64,000 bases of DNA from Micropruina sp. (GCA_016716635.1 JADJVZ010000011.1:620001-684000), one strand, 5' to 3'. Positions 32,904 to 41,444 are shown, counted from the first letter of the stretch. Numbers and translations: made by a program. The notes: generated from the sequence alone by a model not told the origin.

Positions 32904-34134
32904 TGTCGCCACCGCCGATGTAGCCGGCCGCGGCGGCGGCCGCGTTGGCCGCGTCCAGGACGTGTCGCACGTCGCGGCCAGTGGCTTCGGCGACGGCGAC
33001 CACATCCGCGAACTCCGGCATTGCCGTGGTGATCCGCCCGCCGCGAAGGCCCAGCTTGATCCGAACTTCGCGGTCGCCGACGACGACCGGCCGCCACAGC
33101 CGTTCCAGCGCATGCTTCGTGACCGGGTACTCCCGCAGCCCCAAGGTGGGCACGAGGGCGAAGACCTGCTCGCGCAGCCCGTCGCGACTTCCTGGCCCGC
33201 ACAGAACGTGGAGGGTGTGGGCCGGACGCCCCTTCTTCATGAGGATGGGGCTCAGCCATGCGTCGTCGGCGCCCGAATCCAGAAGCGTCGCCAGCACTCC
33301 GGGCCACAAGCGTGGATCAAGGTCATCGATATTGGCCTCAAGGACCCAGGCCGCGCCGGTTTCGTGGGCGATCGGCGCCGCCGCGCCCTCGGCGTCCCCG
33401 AGCACCAGCCGCACCACATTGGGTCGACCGGCATCGTCCCGGGAACCGGCGCCGATGCCCACCCTGACCACGCGGCAGTCCGGCAGGGTAGCGATGGGAT
33501 CTGCCAGGGTCGTGACGAGGGCCATCCCCGTGGGCGTCGCCAGTTCTCCGAGCCCGCCGGTGAGGACGTTCCAGCCTTGGGCCAGCTCGAGAACCGCCGG
33601 TACCGGAATCGGGATCTCGCCGTGGGCGGTGCGGATGCTTCCCGAGCCGACCCCGACGGGACCGGCCCCGATCCGGGTGACGCCAAGGGCGTGGAGGCCA
33701 GCACAGACGCCCACCACGTCGGCGATGGAATCCCAGGCCCCGACCTCGTGGAAGTGCACGTCCCCGATGGCGATGCCATGGGCCCGTGCCTCGGCCCGCG
33801 CCAGCGACTCGAAGACCGCGAGGGCATTCGCCTTCACGACGGGCTTCAGCGCCGCGGCTTCCAGCATCGCGCGGATCACCGTCCAGTCGCGGTGCGGCAT
33901 ATCGTCGACCAGCACGGTCACGTCGACCTTGCAGGCCCGCATGCCGGCCCGGCGGACCTCGGCCGCGGTGAGGGTCACGGTTCCCGGCATGACGGCGTCG
34001 ACGGCTTGCTGGAGGGTATCCAGAGGCGTCCCAGCATCCACGAGGGCCCCCAAGAGCATGTCACCGGCGACGCCGTTGCGGGCGTCGACCCAGGCCAGCA
34101 TCGAGTGTGTGGGGGGCCGCGCGGGTGTGTTCAT
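32884..34134 (-). CDS. larC: LarC, nickel insertion protein for the NPN cofactor
   Basis: A 416-residue protein that inserts Ni into the dithiolated pyridinium nucleotide with CTP, the final NPN step. The N-terminal DARNGVAGDMLLGALVDAG and HFHEVGAWDSIADVVG match LarC; NIDDLDPRLWPGVL and the later PILMKKGRPAH mark the C-terminal half. In L. plantarum the gene is split into larC1/larC2 joined by frameshifting; here it is one uninterrupted frame. TAGGAT 7 bases before ATG 34134 suggests a leaderless mRNA. It lies opposite to larEB, 4 kb away. Confidence 0.92.
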   Translation of the reverse strand: MNTPARPPTHSMLAWVDARNGVAGDMLLGALVDAGTPLDTLQQAVDAVMPGTVTLTAAEVRRAGMRACKVDVTVLVDDMPHRDWTVIRAMLEAAALKPVVKANALAVFESLARAEARAHGIAIGDVHFHEVGAWDSIADVVGVCAGLHALGVTRIGAGPVGVGSGSIRTAHGEIPIPVPAVLELAQGWNVLTGGLGELATPTGMALVTTLADPIATLPDCRVVRVGIGAGSRDDAGRPNVVRLVLGDAEGAAAPIAHETGAAWVLEANIDDLDPRLWPGVLATLLDSGADDAWLSPILMKKGRPAHTLHVLCGPGSRDGLREQVFALVPTLGLREYPVTKHALERLWRPVVVGDREVRIKLGLRGGRITTAMPEFADVVAVAEATGRDVRHVLDAANAAAAAAGYIGGGDSSAFGR

Positions 34135-34141
34135 GGCGGCG

Positions 34142-34147
34142 ATCCTA
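34142..34147 (-). promoter_or_regulatory. -10 box of larC (leaderless)
   Basis: TAGGAT on the minus strand ends 7 bases before ATG 34134. Confidence 0.55.
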
Positions 34148-34148
34148 G

Positions 34149-34165
34149 GCCCGCTCCGAGCGGGC
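34149..34165. repeat. short inverted repeat between larC and the transporter
   Basis: GCCCGCT/AGCGGGC with a 3-base centre, directly upstream of the larC -10 box. Operator or hairpin; function unknown. Confidence 0.3.
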
Positions 34166-34286
34166 GATGCAACAACCGACGAGCACCAAGGAAACAGATG
34201 GCAACGCCTGAGCGGCTCAGTTCACCGCGACTTAGCATCCAAGCAGCTTCGAATCCGGCCCGGCCCGGACCCTAGACAAAGGATCA

Positions 34287-35825
34287 ATGATGACCGCAAC
34301 CGAAACACCGTCGGCCCACCTGGGAGCTCTGGAAAAGCTGCCCACGACCTCGATCCTCGGATACGGGCTCGGCGATTTCGCCATGAACCTCTCGTTCGCG
34401 ATGTCGACCTCCTTCCTCCTCTACTACTTCACCGATGTGGGCGGCCTTTCGGCGGCGGCGGTGGGCACGATGTTCCTCGTGGTCCGGCTCTGGGACGCCT
34501 TCACCGACCTCTTCGCGGGCCGCGTGGTCGACAAGACCATGACCCGCTGGGGCAAGTTCCGTCCGTTCTTGCTGTGGTTCGCGGTGCCCGTCCTGTTCCT
34601 CAGCTTCTTGAACTTCAACATCCCCACCCAGGGTGTGAAATGGCTCGGAATCTTCGAGGTCAATCCGGACGCGACCGCCCAACTCCTCTACGCCTACCTC
34701 GCCTACGCGATTCTGGGACTGCTCTATTCCCTGATCAACATCCCCTACGGCGCCTTGGCTTCGGCGATGACCCAGTCGGTCAATGAGCGCGCCAAACTGG
34801 TCGCGGCCCGGGCGTTCGGTGCGGCCATCGGCGGCGTGCTGCTCACCTACATCGTTGCTCCGCAGATCTCGGCGATCCAGAAGACCGCCCCCAAGCTGGC
34901 CGCCAACGCGGACGCGGCGGCCAAGGCCGCCTACCAGACGGCCGTCCTGGCTTATCGGCAGAATGTCCAAAGCGTTTTCACCCTGACGACCCTCCTCTTC
35001 GTCCTGGTCGGTTCCATCGCTTTCTTCCTCACGTTCTGGTGGTGCCGCGAGTCGGTCGTCCGGACGTCACCCAAGGTGACCATCAAGGAGACCGTCGAGA
35101 CCCTGAAGCAGAACAAGCCCTTGGCCTACCTGTGCGCGGCGAGCCTGTTCTACCTTGTCGGCCTGTTTGCCGTGGGCGGCTCGACAGCCTTCTACGCCAA
35201 GTACGTGCTCGGGGACATCTCGCAAACCGCCAACATGGTGCTCGTGAACTCCGGCATCGCGCTCCTCATCACGCCGATTATCCCGTGGATCATTCGCAAG
35301 ATGGGCAAGAAGAACGTCTTCCAGTGGTGTGGCCTGTTCACCATCATCGGCGGCGTCGCTCTGTTCTTCGTGCCGACGGGTGCCGTGGCCATGGCGCTGA
35401 TCTTCCTGGCGGTCAAGGGCATCGGAGCTTCCCTCATCAACACCGTGATGTTCGGCCTCGAGGCCGACACGGTCGAATACGGCGAGTGGAAGTCCGGCAA
35501 GCGGTCTGAGGGTGCCACCTACGCCATCTTCTCGTTCACCCGCAAGGTCACGCAGTCCATCGGCGGAGCGATGGGTGCTTGGCTCTTGGCGATCGGCGGC
35601 TACCTGTCGGCCACCGCGACGGATCCGAACCCGACGCAGCCCGAATCAGCCATCGTCGCGATCAAGTTCACCATCGGTCTGCTGCCCGCCATTTGCGCGG
35701 TCATCGCCATGTTGATCTTCTGGAAGTACCCGTTGACCGACAAGCTCTTCCAGCAGATCCGCGACGAGAACGAAGCCAAGAAGGCCAAGCTCGGCGCCGA
35801 CTTCCACGGAGCAGCCACCGACTGA
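34287..35825 (+). CDS. GPH family sugar:cation symporter
   Basis: A 512-residue transporter of the glycoside-pentoside-hexuronide group in the major facilitator superfamily. GYGLGDFAMNLSFAMSTSFLL in the first helix and RLWDAFTDLFAGRVVDKTMTRWGKFRPF after helix two are the GPH signature (only short parts quoted as motif). About twelve hydrophobic segments are seen, plus an Ala-rich hydrophilic insert near residues 200-230. AAAGGA precedes the paired ATGs at 34287/34290. It is the only transporter of the sugar block, so it probably imports the hexuronide or glycoside used by it. A strong terminator follows. Confidence 0.88.
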   Translation: MMTATETPSAHLGALEKLPTTSILGYGLGDFAMNLSFAMSTSFLLYYFTDVGGLSAAAVGTMFLVVRLWDAFTDLFAGRVVDKTMTRWGKFRPFLLWFAVPVLFLSFLNFNIPTQGVKWLGIFEVNPDATAQLLYAYLAYAILGLLYSLINIPYGALASAMTQSVNERAKLVAARAFGAAIGGVLLTYIVAPQISAIQKTAPKLAANADAAAKAAYQTAVLAYRQNVQSVFTLTTLLFVLVGSIAFFLTFWWCRESVVRTSPKVTIKETVETLKQNKPLAYLCAASLFYLVGLFAVGGSTAFYAKYVLGDISQTANMVLVNSGIALLITPIIPWIIRKMGKKNVFQWCGLFTIIGGVALFFVPTGAVAMALIFLAVKGIGASLINTVMFGLEADTVEYGEWKSGKRSEGATYAIFSFTRKVTQSIGGAMGAWLLAIGGYLSATATDPNPTQPESAIVAIKFTIGLLPAICAVIAMLIFWKYPLTDKLFQQIRDENEAKKAKLGADFHGAATD

Positions 35826-35847
35826 GCCCGCGCGGCCGGTCATCAGT

Positions 35848-35882
35848 CGAACCGCCCCAGTTAGTGTTGCTGGGGCGGTTCG
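35848..35882 (+). terminator. terminator after the GPH transporter
   Basis: CGAACCGCCCCAG (35848-35860) pairs with CTGGGGCGGTTCG (35870-35882); TTTG follows. Confidence 0.75.
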
Positions 35883-35927
35883 TTTGTCGGCCGGTCCGAT
35901 CTTCTGCACAGACTTCGGAGACTCACC

Positions 35928-36932
35928 ATGGATGTTTTGATCATCGGCGGAACGGGTGCGATCTCGCATGCGGTCGCCACTGAGGCCCTCGCCCGGGGGG
36001 ACCGGGTCACCCTGGTGAACCGGGGGCGCGGGAGCAGCCATCCGGTGCCGGACGGCGCCGAGGTGGTCATCGCGGACGCCCGTGACGCACACGCCCTGCG
36101 GGCGGCCGTCGGCAGTCGAGCGTTCGACAGCGTGATCGACTTCGTGGCGTTCACCCCCGCCCACGTCGCCGACGACATCGACACCTTCACTGGGTGCACC
36201 GGGCAGTTTGTGTTCATCTCCACAGCTTCCGCCTACGCCAAACCGGTGGCCCGGCTCCCGATCACCGAGTCGACGCCGCTGCGGAACCCATTTTGGCAAT
36301 ACTCCCGCGACAAGATCGCTGCGGAGGACGTCCTCGTCCACGCCTACCGCGAGGACGGGTTCCCGATGACGATCGTCCGTCCCTCCCAGAGTTACGACAA
36401 GACACGAGTCCCGATCGGGGGTTGGACGGTCGTCGAACGGATGCGAGCTGGGAAACCGGTGATCGTGCCCGGGGACGGGACCTCGCTGTGGACGGTCACC
36501 CATGCCTCCGATTTCGCGCGGGCGTTCGTCCACCTGCTCGGCCGCGAGGACGTCCTCGGCGAGGCGTTCCACATCACCCGCGAGGACGCGATGCCCTGGG
36601 ACGCGATCTTCCGCACGATCGGTCACGCGGCGGGGGTGGAGCCCGACCTGGTGCACGTGCCCGGCGACCTCATCGCCCGCCTCGATCCCGAGCGCGGAGC
36701 GGGTTACCTCGGCGACAAGTGCCATTCGATGGTCCTCGACAACTCCAAGATCAAGCAGATCGCCCCTGGTTGGACGCCGCAAGTCTCCCTCGCGGAGGGC
36801 GCCCGGGAACTCATCGATTGGTTCGACGCCGATCCCGCGAGGCGCCAGCTAGATGCTGGCATCGACGCGCTTCACGATGCAGCCACCAGGTTCATGCGAG
36901 CCCCCCTCTCGGTGGCCACTGCCCTCTCGTGA
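35928..36932 (+). CDS. NAD-dependent epimerase/dehydratase family protein
   Basis: A 334-residue extended short-chain dehydrogenase. GGTGAISHAVATEAL is the nucleotide-binding motif and YSRDK the YxxxK active-site pair. STASAY supplies the serine. It most resembles nucleotide-sugar or sugar-acid SDRs of the NAD-dependent epimerase group. Position at the end of the sugar block suggests a role in the same pathway, but it has its own upstream region after the transporter terminator and lacks a copy of the candidate operator. Confidence 0.85.
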   Translation: MDVLIIGGTGAISHAVATEALARGDRVTLVNRGRGSSHPVPDGAEVVIADARDAHALRAAVGSRAFDSVIDFVAFTPAHVADDIDTFTGCTGQFVFISTASAYAKPVARLPITESTPLRNPFWQYSRDKIAAEDVLVHAYREDGFPMTIVRPSQSYDKTRVPIGGWTVVERMRAGKPVIVPGDGTSLWTVTHASDFARAFVHLLGREDVLGEAFHITREDAMPWDAIFRTIGHAAGVEPDLVHVPGDLIARLDPERGAGYLGDKCHSMVLDNSKIKQIAPGWTPQVSLAEGARELIDWFDADPARRQLDAGIDALHDAATRFMRAPLSVATALS

Positions 36933-36953
36933 CCTCAAAGAAGAGGCAATCGT

Positions 36954-38042
36954 TCAGCGAAAGATGAACGGTGCCACGACGAGGCCCAGCACCAGCAGCG
37001 CGGACCCCACGAGGAATGCCATCCCGGCGGGATGTCCGAGGTTGAGGTCGTAGCCGACGCCTGCGCGCTTGGGAACCGTGAACGACGGGTCGGACGGGTT
37101 GTAGTAGAACAGGCCGCCGATCCACAACCGGTCGTCATCGGGGGACTCGGGTCCCGAGCCGGACGGCGCCCGACGGGCGTCGCGTTGCAGGCGCGCCGTC
37201 CGGAGGATCAGCCATACCCCCGGGATCACTGTCAGCGCGGTGCCGCCCCACACGAGGACACTCAGCGCGGACGGCGCGAGATTCAACACGGGGACGACTG
37301 CGGCGAAGCCGAGGAGCGCCGCCGAGGCGAGATTAGTCAGGCCCAGGGTCCGCTGCAGGAGATGCCGCTGGTCATCGCGGACGCTCTTGGCCACACCGGG
37401 ATGGCCATCCCCGGGCTGCGGATCAATGCGCCGCGCAAGCACCGCAGCGAGAGTCGCCAGGAGCACCGTCGAGGCGACCGCGACGGCGGGTACCAAAAGG
37501 GCGGTGGCCAACGACTTCGGCTCCCAGGCATTCGGGACGCCATCGGCGCCGTAGTGGGTCGGCAACGGGTCCGGCAATGACGGGAAAGCGACTGTCACGA
37601 CGAGTGCCGAAAGGAGGGTCAGTCCGAGCGCGAGCAGGTGCAGCAGCCAGGAAACCGGCGCGGGTTCAACCGGGGAAAGCGGTGCGACGAGTCGAACGGT
37701 GAGACCGGCATACCAGTCCTGCTCGGCCTTGGCGCGTTGGATCGGGCGACGACACACGACGAACGTCGCCATGCCGGCTGCAAGCAGGCCGAGCGCCCAC
37801 CAGGCCAGGGCAAGTGGCCATTGCAGGGTCGCTAACGCCCCAGTCAGCGCGATGACCATCAGGAGGCCGATCGTGATTCGGTAGCGGGCGAGGGCCGCGC
37901 GGACAACTGGGTCGTCCGCGCGAGTGCTGGGCACGCTGACCCCGAGCGGCACCGTGGGCCGGGACAGGGACGGCAGCGCGATCAGGGTGGCACCGAGGAT
38001 CAGCAGGGTCATCACCATGGTGACCAACACAGGAATATTCAC
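36954..38042 (-). CDS. DUF1648/DUF5808 membrane protein
   Basis: A 362-residue membrane protein with about eight hydrophobic segments. DPLPTHYGADGVPNAW is the DUF1648 signature, found in proteins such as SdpI-type immunity factors. The C-terminal LWIGGLFYYNPSDPSFTVPKR is the DUF5808 motif. GTG 38042 overlaps the stop of the GntR gene (GTGA), so both are one operon. Such GntR plus DUF1648 pairs are common in Gram-positive bacteria and linked to envelope stress or autolysis, but the role here is not known. Confidence 0.82.
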   Translation of the reverse strand: MNIPVLVTMVMTLLILGATLIALPSLSRPTVPLGVSVPSTRADDPVVRAALARYRITIGLLMVIALTGALATLQWPLALAWWALGLLAAGMATFVVCRRPIQRAKAEQDWYAGLTVRLVAPLSPVEPAPVSWLLHLLALGLTLLSALVVTVAFPSLPDPLPTHYGADGVPNAWEPKSLATALLVPAVAVASTVLLATLAAVLARRIDPQPGDGHPGVAKSVRDDQRHLLQRTLGLTNLASAALLGFAAVVPVLNLAPSALSVLVWGGTALTVIPGVWLILRTARLQRDARRAPSGSGPESPDDDRLWIGGLFYYNPSDPSFTVPKRAGVGYDLNLGHPAGMAFLVGSALLVLGLVVAPFIFR

Positions 38043-38455
38043 GAGGGCTCCTCAGGGGTGAGTGGGTGGGAGGGTGAACTGAGCGCGCTTAAGGCCAGCC
38101 CGCAGGCCTCACGTAGCGCCGTCGCGGTCATACCGCGGGCGCGCCCCTCGCCCAGCAGCACACCGAGCCTGCCTTCAAAGTCCGCGAGGAAAGCTGCCGA
38201 GGGCACTCCTGTGTCCCTGTCCGACGCGACGAACGTTCCCGACTTGGCGTTGGCCGCAACAAGCCCCTCAACCCGAAGCTGGTCGTAGGCCTTGGCGACG
38301 GTGGCTGGGTTGATGCCGAACGCGCCGGCGAGTTGCCGCACAGACACGAGAGGATCGCCGTGGCGGAGTTCGCCTCGGCCGATGCTTTCCACGATTCGAT
38401 CCCGGATCTGCTGGTAGAGCGGGATCGGCGAGAGGGGATCGATGGCGATGTCCAT
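38039..38455 (-). CDS. GntR family regulator, YtrA type
   Basis: A 138-residue short GntR regulator. SPIPLYQQIRDRIVESIGRGEL and the later VSVRQLAGAFGINPATVAKAYDQL form the winged helix-turn-helix; there is no large ligand domain, as expected for the YtrA group. It is the first gene of an operon with a DUF1648 membrane protein. A dyad-symmetric site (38477-38497) lies 22 bases before its start and probably serves for autoregulation. Confidence 0.92.
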   Translation of the reverse strand: MDIAIDPLSPIPLYQQIRDRIVESIGRGELRHGDPLVSVRQLAGAFGINPATVAKAYDQLRVEGLVAANAKSGTFVASDRDTGVPSAAFLADFEGRLGVLLGEGRARGMTATALREACGLALSALSSPSHPLTPEEPS

Positions 38456-38476
38456 GGGGTTCTCTTCTGTCTCATC

Positions 38477-38497
38477 TGTACTAGTTCCTATACTACA
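38477..38497. promoter_or_regulatory. candidate GntR/YtrA operator
   Basis: The 21-base dyad TGTANTA-N7-TANTACA overlaps the promoter region of the gntR gene and lies 49 bases before the divergent rhomboid start. Confidence 0.55.
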
Positions 38498-38533
38498 GCT
38501 AGAAGGTCCGTCGGGAAACGGAAAAGCCCTGGG

Positions 38534-38539
38534 TATCGT
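38534..38539 (+). promoter_or_regulatory. -10 box of the rhomboid gene (leaderless)
   Basis: TATCGT ends 6 bases before GTG 38546. Confidence 0.5.
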
Positions 38540-38545
38540 GGACGT

Positions 38546-39571
38546 GTGACGTATCCACCGCAGCCCCCGGATCCCGCGAACCCGGCGCCGCCGCAGGGCC
38601 CGCACTGGCCGCCGCCAACCCAGGGCCCGTTGTGGGGGCCGCCGCAGGGCCAGCCGGTGCCCCAAGTGTGGGGCTGTTATCGCCACCCGGATCGCGCGAC
38701 GGCCATTCGCTGTCAGCGCTGCGGTCGTCCCATTTGTCCTGAATGCATGATCCCGGCTTCGGTGGGCTTTCAATGCCCGGAGTGTGTGACTCAGGCCGCG
38801 AGGGACACCCCCGTCATCCGCACCCGTTTCGGCGTACGAGGACCCACGGCGCAGTACGTGACCACAGGGGTACTCATCGCGATCAACGCTGCGATCTTCG
38901 CGTTGGTGTTCTTCACCGGGCGCGGCGGCAGCCCCTGGTTCTTCCGACTTGCGCTCTCTCCGATCGGCAGCTGTGTCCCCGCCGCTCAAGCCGGACGCTA
39001 TTGGGCCGGCTTCACCGCCGCGCAATGTGCCGGTAAATCGGGGGCAATCTGGTTTGCCGGGGTCGACGGCGGTGCCTGGTGGCAGCTGATGACCAGCGCC
39101 TTCCTGCACGTAGACCCCCTGCATATCGCGATGAACATGCTGGCCCTGTGGTTCCTCGGCCCTCCGGTCGAGCAGGCCATTGGGCGCGGCCGCTTCATCG
39201 CCCTCTATCTGGTGGCGGCACTCGGCGGATCGGTCGCCGTGTTCTGTTGCTCGGTGCCGGCCTCCTCGACACTCGGGGCCTCCGGCGCCATCTTCGGCCT
39301 GATGGGGGCGCTGCTGGTCTTCGTGCTGAAGGCCAAGGGCAACCTCCAGCAGATCCTGATCTGGGTCGGGTTGAACCTGGTCCTCACCTTCACGATGCCC
39401 CATATCTCCTGGCAGGGCCACGTGGGCGGTCTACTCACCGGAGGCGCGGTGGCGGCCTTGTTCGCCTACGCCCCCAAGTCCCAACGCAACCTGTGGCATT
39501 GGGCGGGGGTCGCGGGCATCGCCGTCCTCATGATCGGCTTGGCCTTCGCGCGGACGCTCACGCTGACGTGA
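38546..39571 (+). CDS. rhomboid family intramembrane serine protease
   Basis: A 341-residue protein in three parts: a Pro/Gln-rich N-terminal tail (residues 1-40), a small zinc-finger-like segment (CYRHPDRATAIRCQRCGRPIC then CPECV), and a six- or seven-helix rhomboid domain. The catalytic serine is in GASGAIFG and the histidine in GHVGG; the loop HVDPLHIAMNMLALW is also typical. GTG 38546 is chosen from the -10 box 6 bases upstream and the MTYPPQPPDP start. It is convergent with the DUF4349 gene with one base between stops. Confidence 0.9.
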   Translation: MTYPPQPPDPANPAPPQGPHWPPPTQGPLWGPPQGQPVPQVWGCYRHPDRATAIRCQRCGRPICPECMIPASVGFQCPECVTQAARDTPVIRTRFGVRGPTAQYVTTGVLIAINAAIFALVFFTGRGGSPWFFRLALSPIGSCVPAAQAGRYWAGFTAAQCAGKSGAIWFAGVDGGAWWQLMTSAFLHVDPLHIAMNMLALWFLGPPVEQAIGRGRFIALYLVAALGGSVAVFCCSVPASSTLGASGAIFGLMGALLVFVLKAKGNLQQILIWVGLNLVLTFTMPHISWQGHVGGLLTGGAVAALFAYAPKSQRNLWHWAGVAGIAVLMIGLAFARTLTLT

Positions 39572-39572
39572 G

Positions 39573-40610
39573 CTAGGACGTCGGCTTCTCCGGGTCCTGA
39601 GGCTTCGCCGGGGGCTGGTCGGACGGGGGCTGCGGTGGAGTCGTGGGCGGCTTCGGCGGCGGGGGAGTCTGGGCCGGTGGAGGAGTTTGGGCCGGCGGCG
39701 GGGGCTGCGGAGCGGGGCCCGGACGCTGCTGGTTGGGGTTGGGAGGCGGCATGTTCGGAGACCACGGCTGACCCGGCTGTGGGGGCTGGGGCTTCGGGCG
39801 CGGGTGCTTGCGACGCCACAGCACGATCGGGATCACGATGACGGCCGCGACGACTGCGAGTGGGATCACAGCGCCGATGACCGTGAGCAGCGCCTTGGTC
39901 ATCGCTCCGAGTGCCTGCCAGCCAGCAGCGAGCCCGTCGAGGAATGGATTCGAATCGGGCTTGGTCAACTTCGTCTTGAGCGTCACCGTCAGCGGCGCCA
40001 TCGCGACCCGATCGGCCATGGCCTTCTGCTGGCCCAGCAGGGTTTCGAGGGTCGACTGGCGCGTGGTGAGTTCGCGCTCGATCGAAGCGATGTCGGTGAT
40101 GCTGCCCGCCTTGCCCATCAGGTCTTGGATGCGGGCGATCGATTCGCGCAGCACCTTGATCCGGGCGTCCAGATCGACGACCGCGCCCGTCACGTCCTCG
40201 GCGTTCACGACGCGGGAGGTGACGTCGCCGACCTTCTCGGCGGCCTCCATGGCGGCGTCGAGTTTGGCGGCCGGCACCGACAAGGTCACCGTCGATGGCT
40301 GGGTGTAATACCCGTCGACCTTCTCCGTGATAATGGTCGCGGAGGACACGTAGCCGCCCAGCAGGGTGGCGGCGGCCTGCAGATCTGTGGCGGCCGCAGC
40401 GGGATCGTTGACCGTGATGCCCATCCGGGCCGTTCGTGCCACCTGGCGGGCGGCGCTCCCCGCCTCGCCTGTCGCCGCGGCGTCTTTCGTGGAAGCGGCC
40501 GAGGGCGCGGACATGGGTCCCGAGGACGCCGAGCTGCCGCTGCAGCCCGCAACGCCCAGGATCAAGGCTGCGGCGCAGGCGGCGAGCCAACGAGTATGAG
40601 TTGTCGTCAT
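39573..40610 (-). CDS. DUF4349 lipoprotein with proline-rich tail
   Basis: A 345-residue protein with a lipobox LGVAGC near residue 23, a DUF4349 domain (from ARTARMGITVNDP to TVTLKTKL) with a coiled-coil centre, one membrane helix near residues 230-260 (ALLTVIGAVIPLAVVAAVIVIPIVLW), then a basic stop (RRKHPRPK) and a tail of about 75 residues that is mostly Pro, Gln and Lys. The tail should be cytoplasmic. ATG 40610 has TTGAAT 6 bases upstream; TTG 40622 is less likely. DUF4349 has no known biochemical role. Confidence 0.85.
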   Translation of the reverse strand: MTTTHTRWLAACAAALILGVAGCSGSSASSGPMSAPSAASTKDAAATGEAGSAARQVARTARMGITVNDPAAAATDLQAAATLLGGYVSSATIITEKVDGYYTQPSTVTLSVPAAKLDAAMEAAEKVGDVTSRVVNAEDVTGAVVDLDARIKVLRESIARIQDLMGKAGSITDIASIERELTTRQSTLETLLGQQKAMADRVAMAPLTVTLKTKLTKPDSNPFLDGLAAGWQALGAMTKALLTVIGAVIPLAVVAAVIVIPIVLWRRKHPRPKPQPPQPGQPWSPNMPPPNPNQQRPGPAPQPPPPAQTPPPAQTPPPPKPPTTPPQPPSDQPPAKPQDPEKPTS

Positions 40611-40616
40611 GCCCTT

Positions 40617-40622
40617 ATTCAA
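40617..40622 (-). promoter_or_regulatory. possible -10 box of the DUF4349 gene (leaderless)
   Basis: TTGAAT on the minus strand ends 6 bases before ATG 40610. Confidence 0.3.
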
Positions 40623-40712
40623 GGCGTTTGAGGTCTCGGACGTTGCGCGATCGCGATCACGTTTACATCGCTTTCCGATCCCGGATTGGTCACCGACGCT
40701 CGTCGGGCGCTG

Positions 40713-41438
40713 TCAGCCTTCGGCGCCGGTGCGGCGCAGCACCTCGGAGAGACGCTCGGCGGCGGCCATCACGGCCGGGGCGTGCAGGCGTCCGGGCTGG
40801 CGCGACAGGCGCTCGATCGGACCCGAGACGCTCACCGCGGCGATGACCTTGCCCGAGGGGGAGCGGACGGGGGCGGAGACCGATGCCACGCCGGCTTCGC
40901 GCTCGCCGACGGACTGGGCCCAGCCGCGGCGGCGCACGGTCGCCAGGGCGACCGCCGAGAAGGAAGCGTTCATGAGCCCGCGCTGGATGCGATCGGGATC
41001 TTCCCAGGCAAGCAGCACCTGGGCGGCGGAACCGGCGTTCATCGTCAGTTGCGAGCCCACCGGAATGGTGTCGCGCAAGCCGGACGGACGCTCGGCAGCA
41101 GCGGCGCACACGCGCAGGTCACCCTGGCGGCGGAAAAGCTGGGCGGACTCACCCGTGATGTCGCGGAGACGAGCCAGCACCGGGCCGGCGGTGGCGAGCA
41201 GGCGATCCTCGCCCGCGGCCGAGGCCAGCTCGGTGAGGCGCGGGCCAAGAACAAACCGACCCTGCAGGTCGCGGCTCACGAGCCGGTGATGCTCCAGGGC
41301 CACCGCGAGGCGATGCGCGGTGGGGCGGGCGAGGCCCGTTGCGGTCACGAGGCCCGCGAGGGTGGTGGGGCCCTGCTCCAACGCAGTTAAGACGAGAGCC
41401 GCCTTGTCGAGTACCCCGACGCCACTTGAGTTGTCCAT
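40713..41438 (-). CDS. ndgR: IclR family regulator NdgR/LeuR
   Basis: A 241-residue IclR regulator. VLDKAALVLTALEQGPTTLAGLVTATGLARPTAHRLA carries the N-terminal helix-turn-helix; the C-terminal two thirds form the GAF-like effector domain. Position, divergent from leuCD with 95 bases between, is the conserved setting of NdgR, which regulates leuCD and other amino acid genes in Streptomyces and corynebacteria. A near-perfect 17-bp palindrome in the gap is a candidate site. CAATAT 6 bases before ATG suggests a leaderless start. Confidence 0.92.
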   Translation of the reverse strand: MDNSSGVGVLDKAALVLTALEQGPTTLAGLVTATGLARPTAHRLAVALEHHRLVSRDLQGRFVLGPRLTELASAAGEDRLLATAGPVLARLRDITGESAQLFRRQGDLRVCAAAAERPSGLRDTIPVGSQLTMNAGSAAQVLLAWEDPDRIQRGLMNASFSAVALATVRRRGWAQSVGEREAGVASVSAPVRSPSGKVIAAVSVSGPIERLSRQPGRLHAPAVMAAAERLSEVLRRTGAEG

Positions 41439-41444
41439 ATGTTG

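Noticed and set aside
34166..34206. Fifth copy of the GGCAAC-N4-GGCAAC site before the transporter
   Set aside because: Two single GCAAC stretches occur 32 bases apart, but the partner half-sites do not match, so it was not counted.
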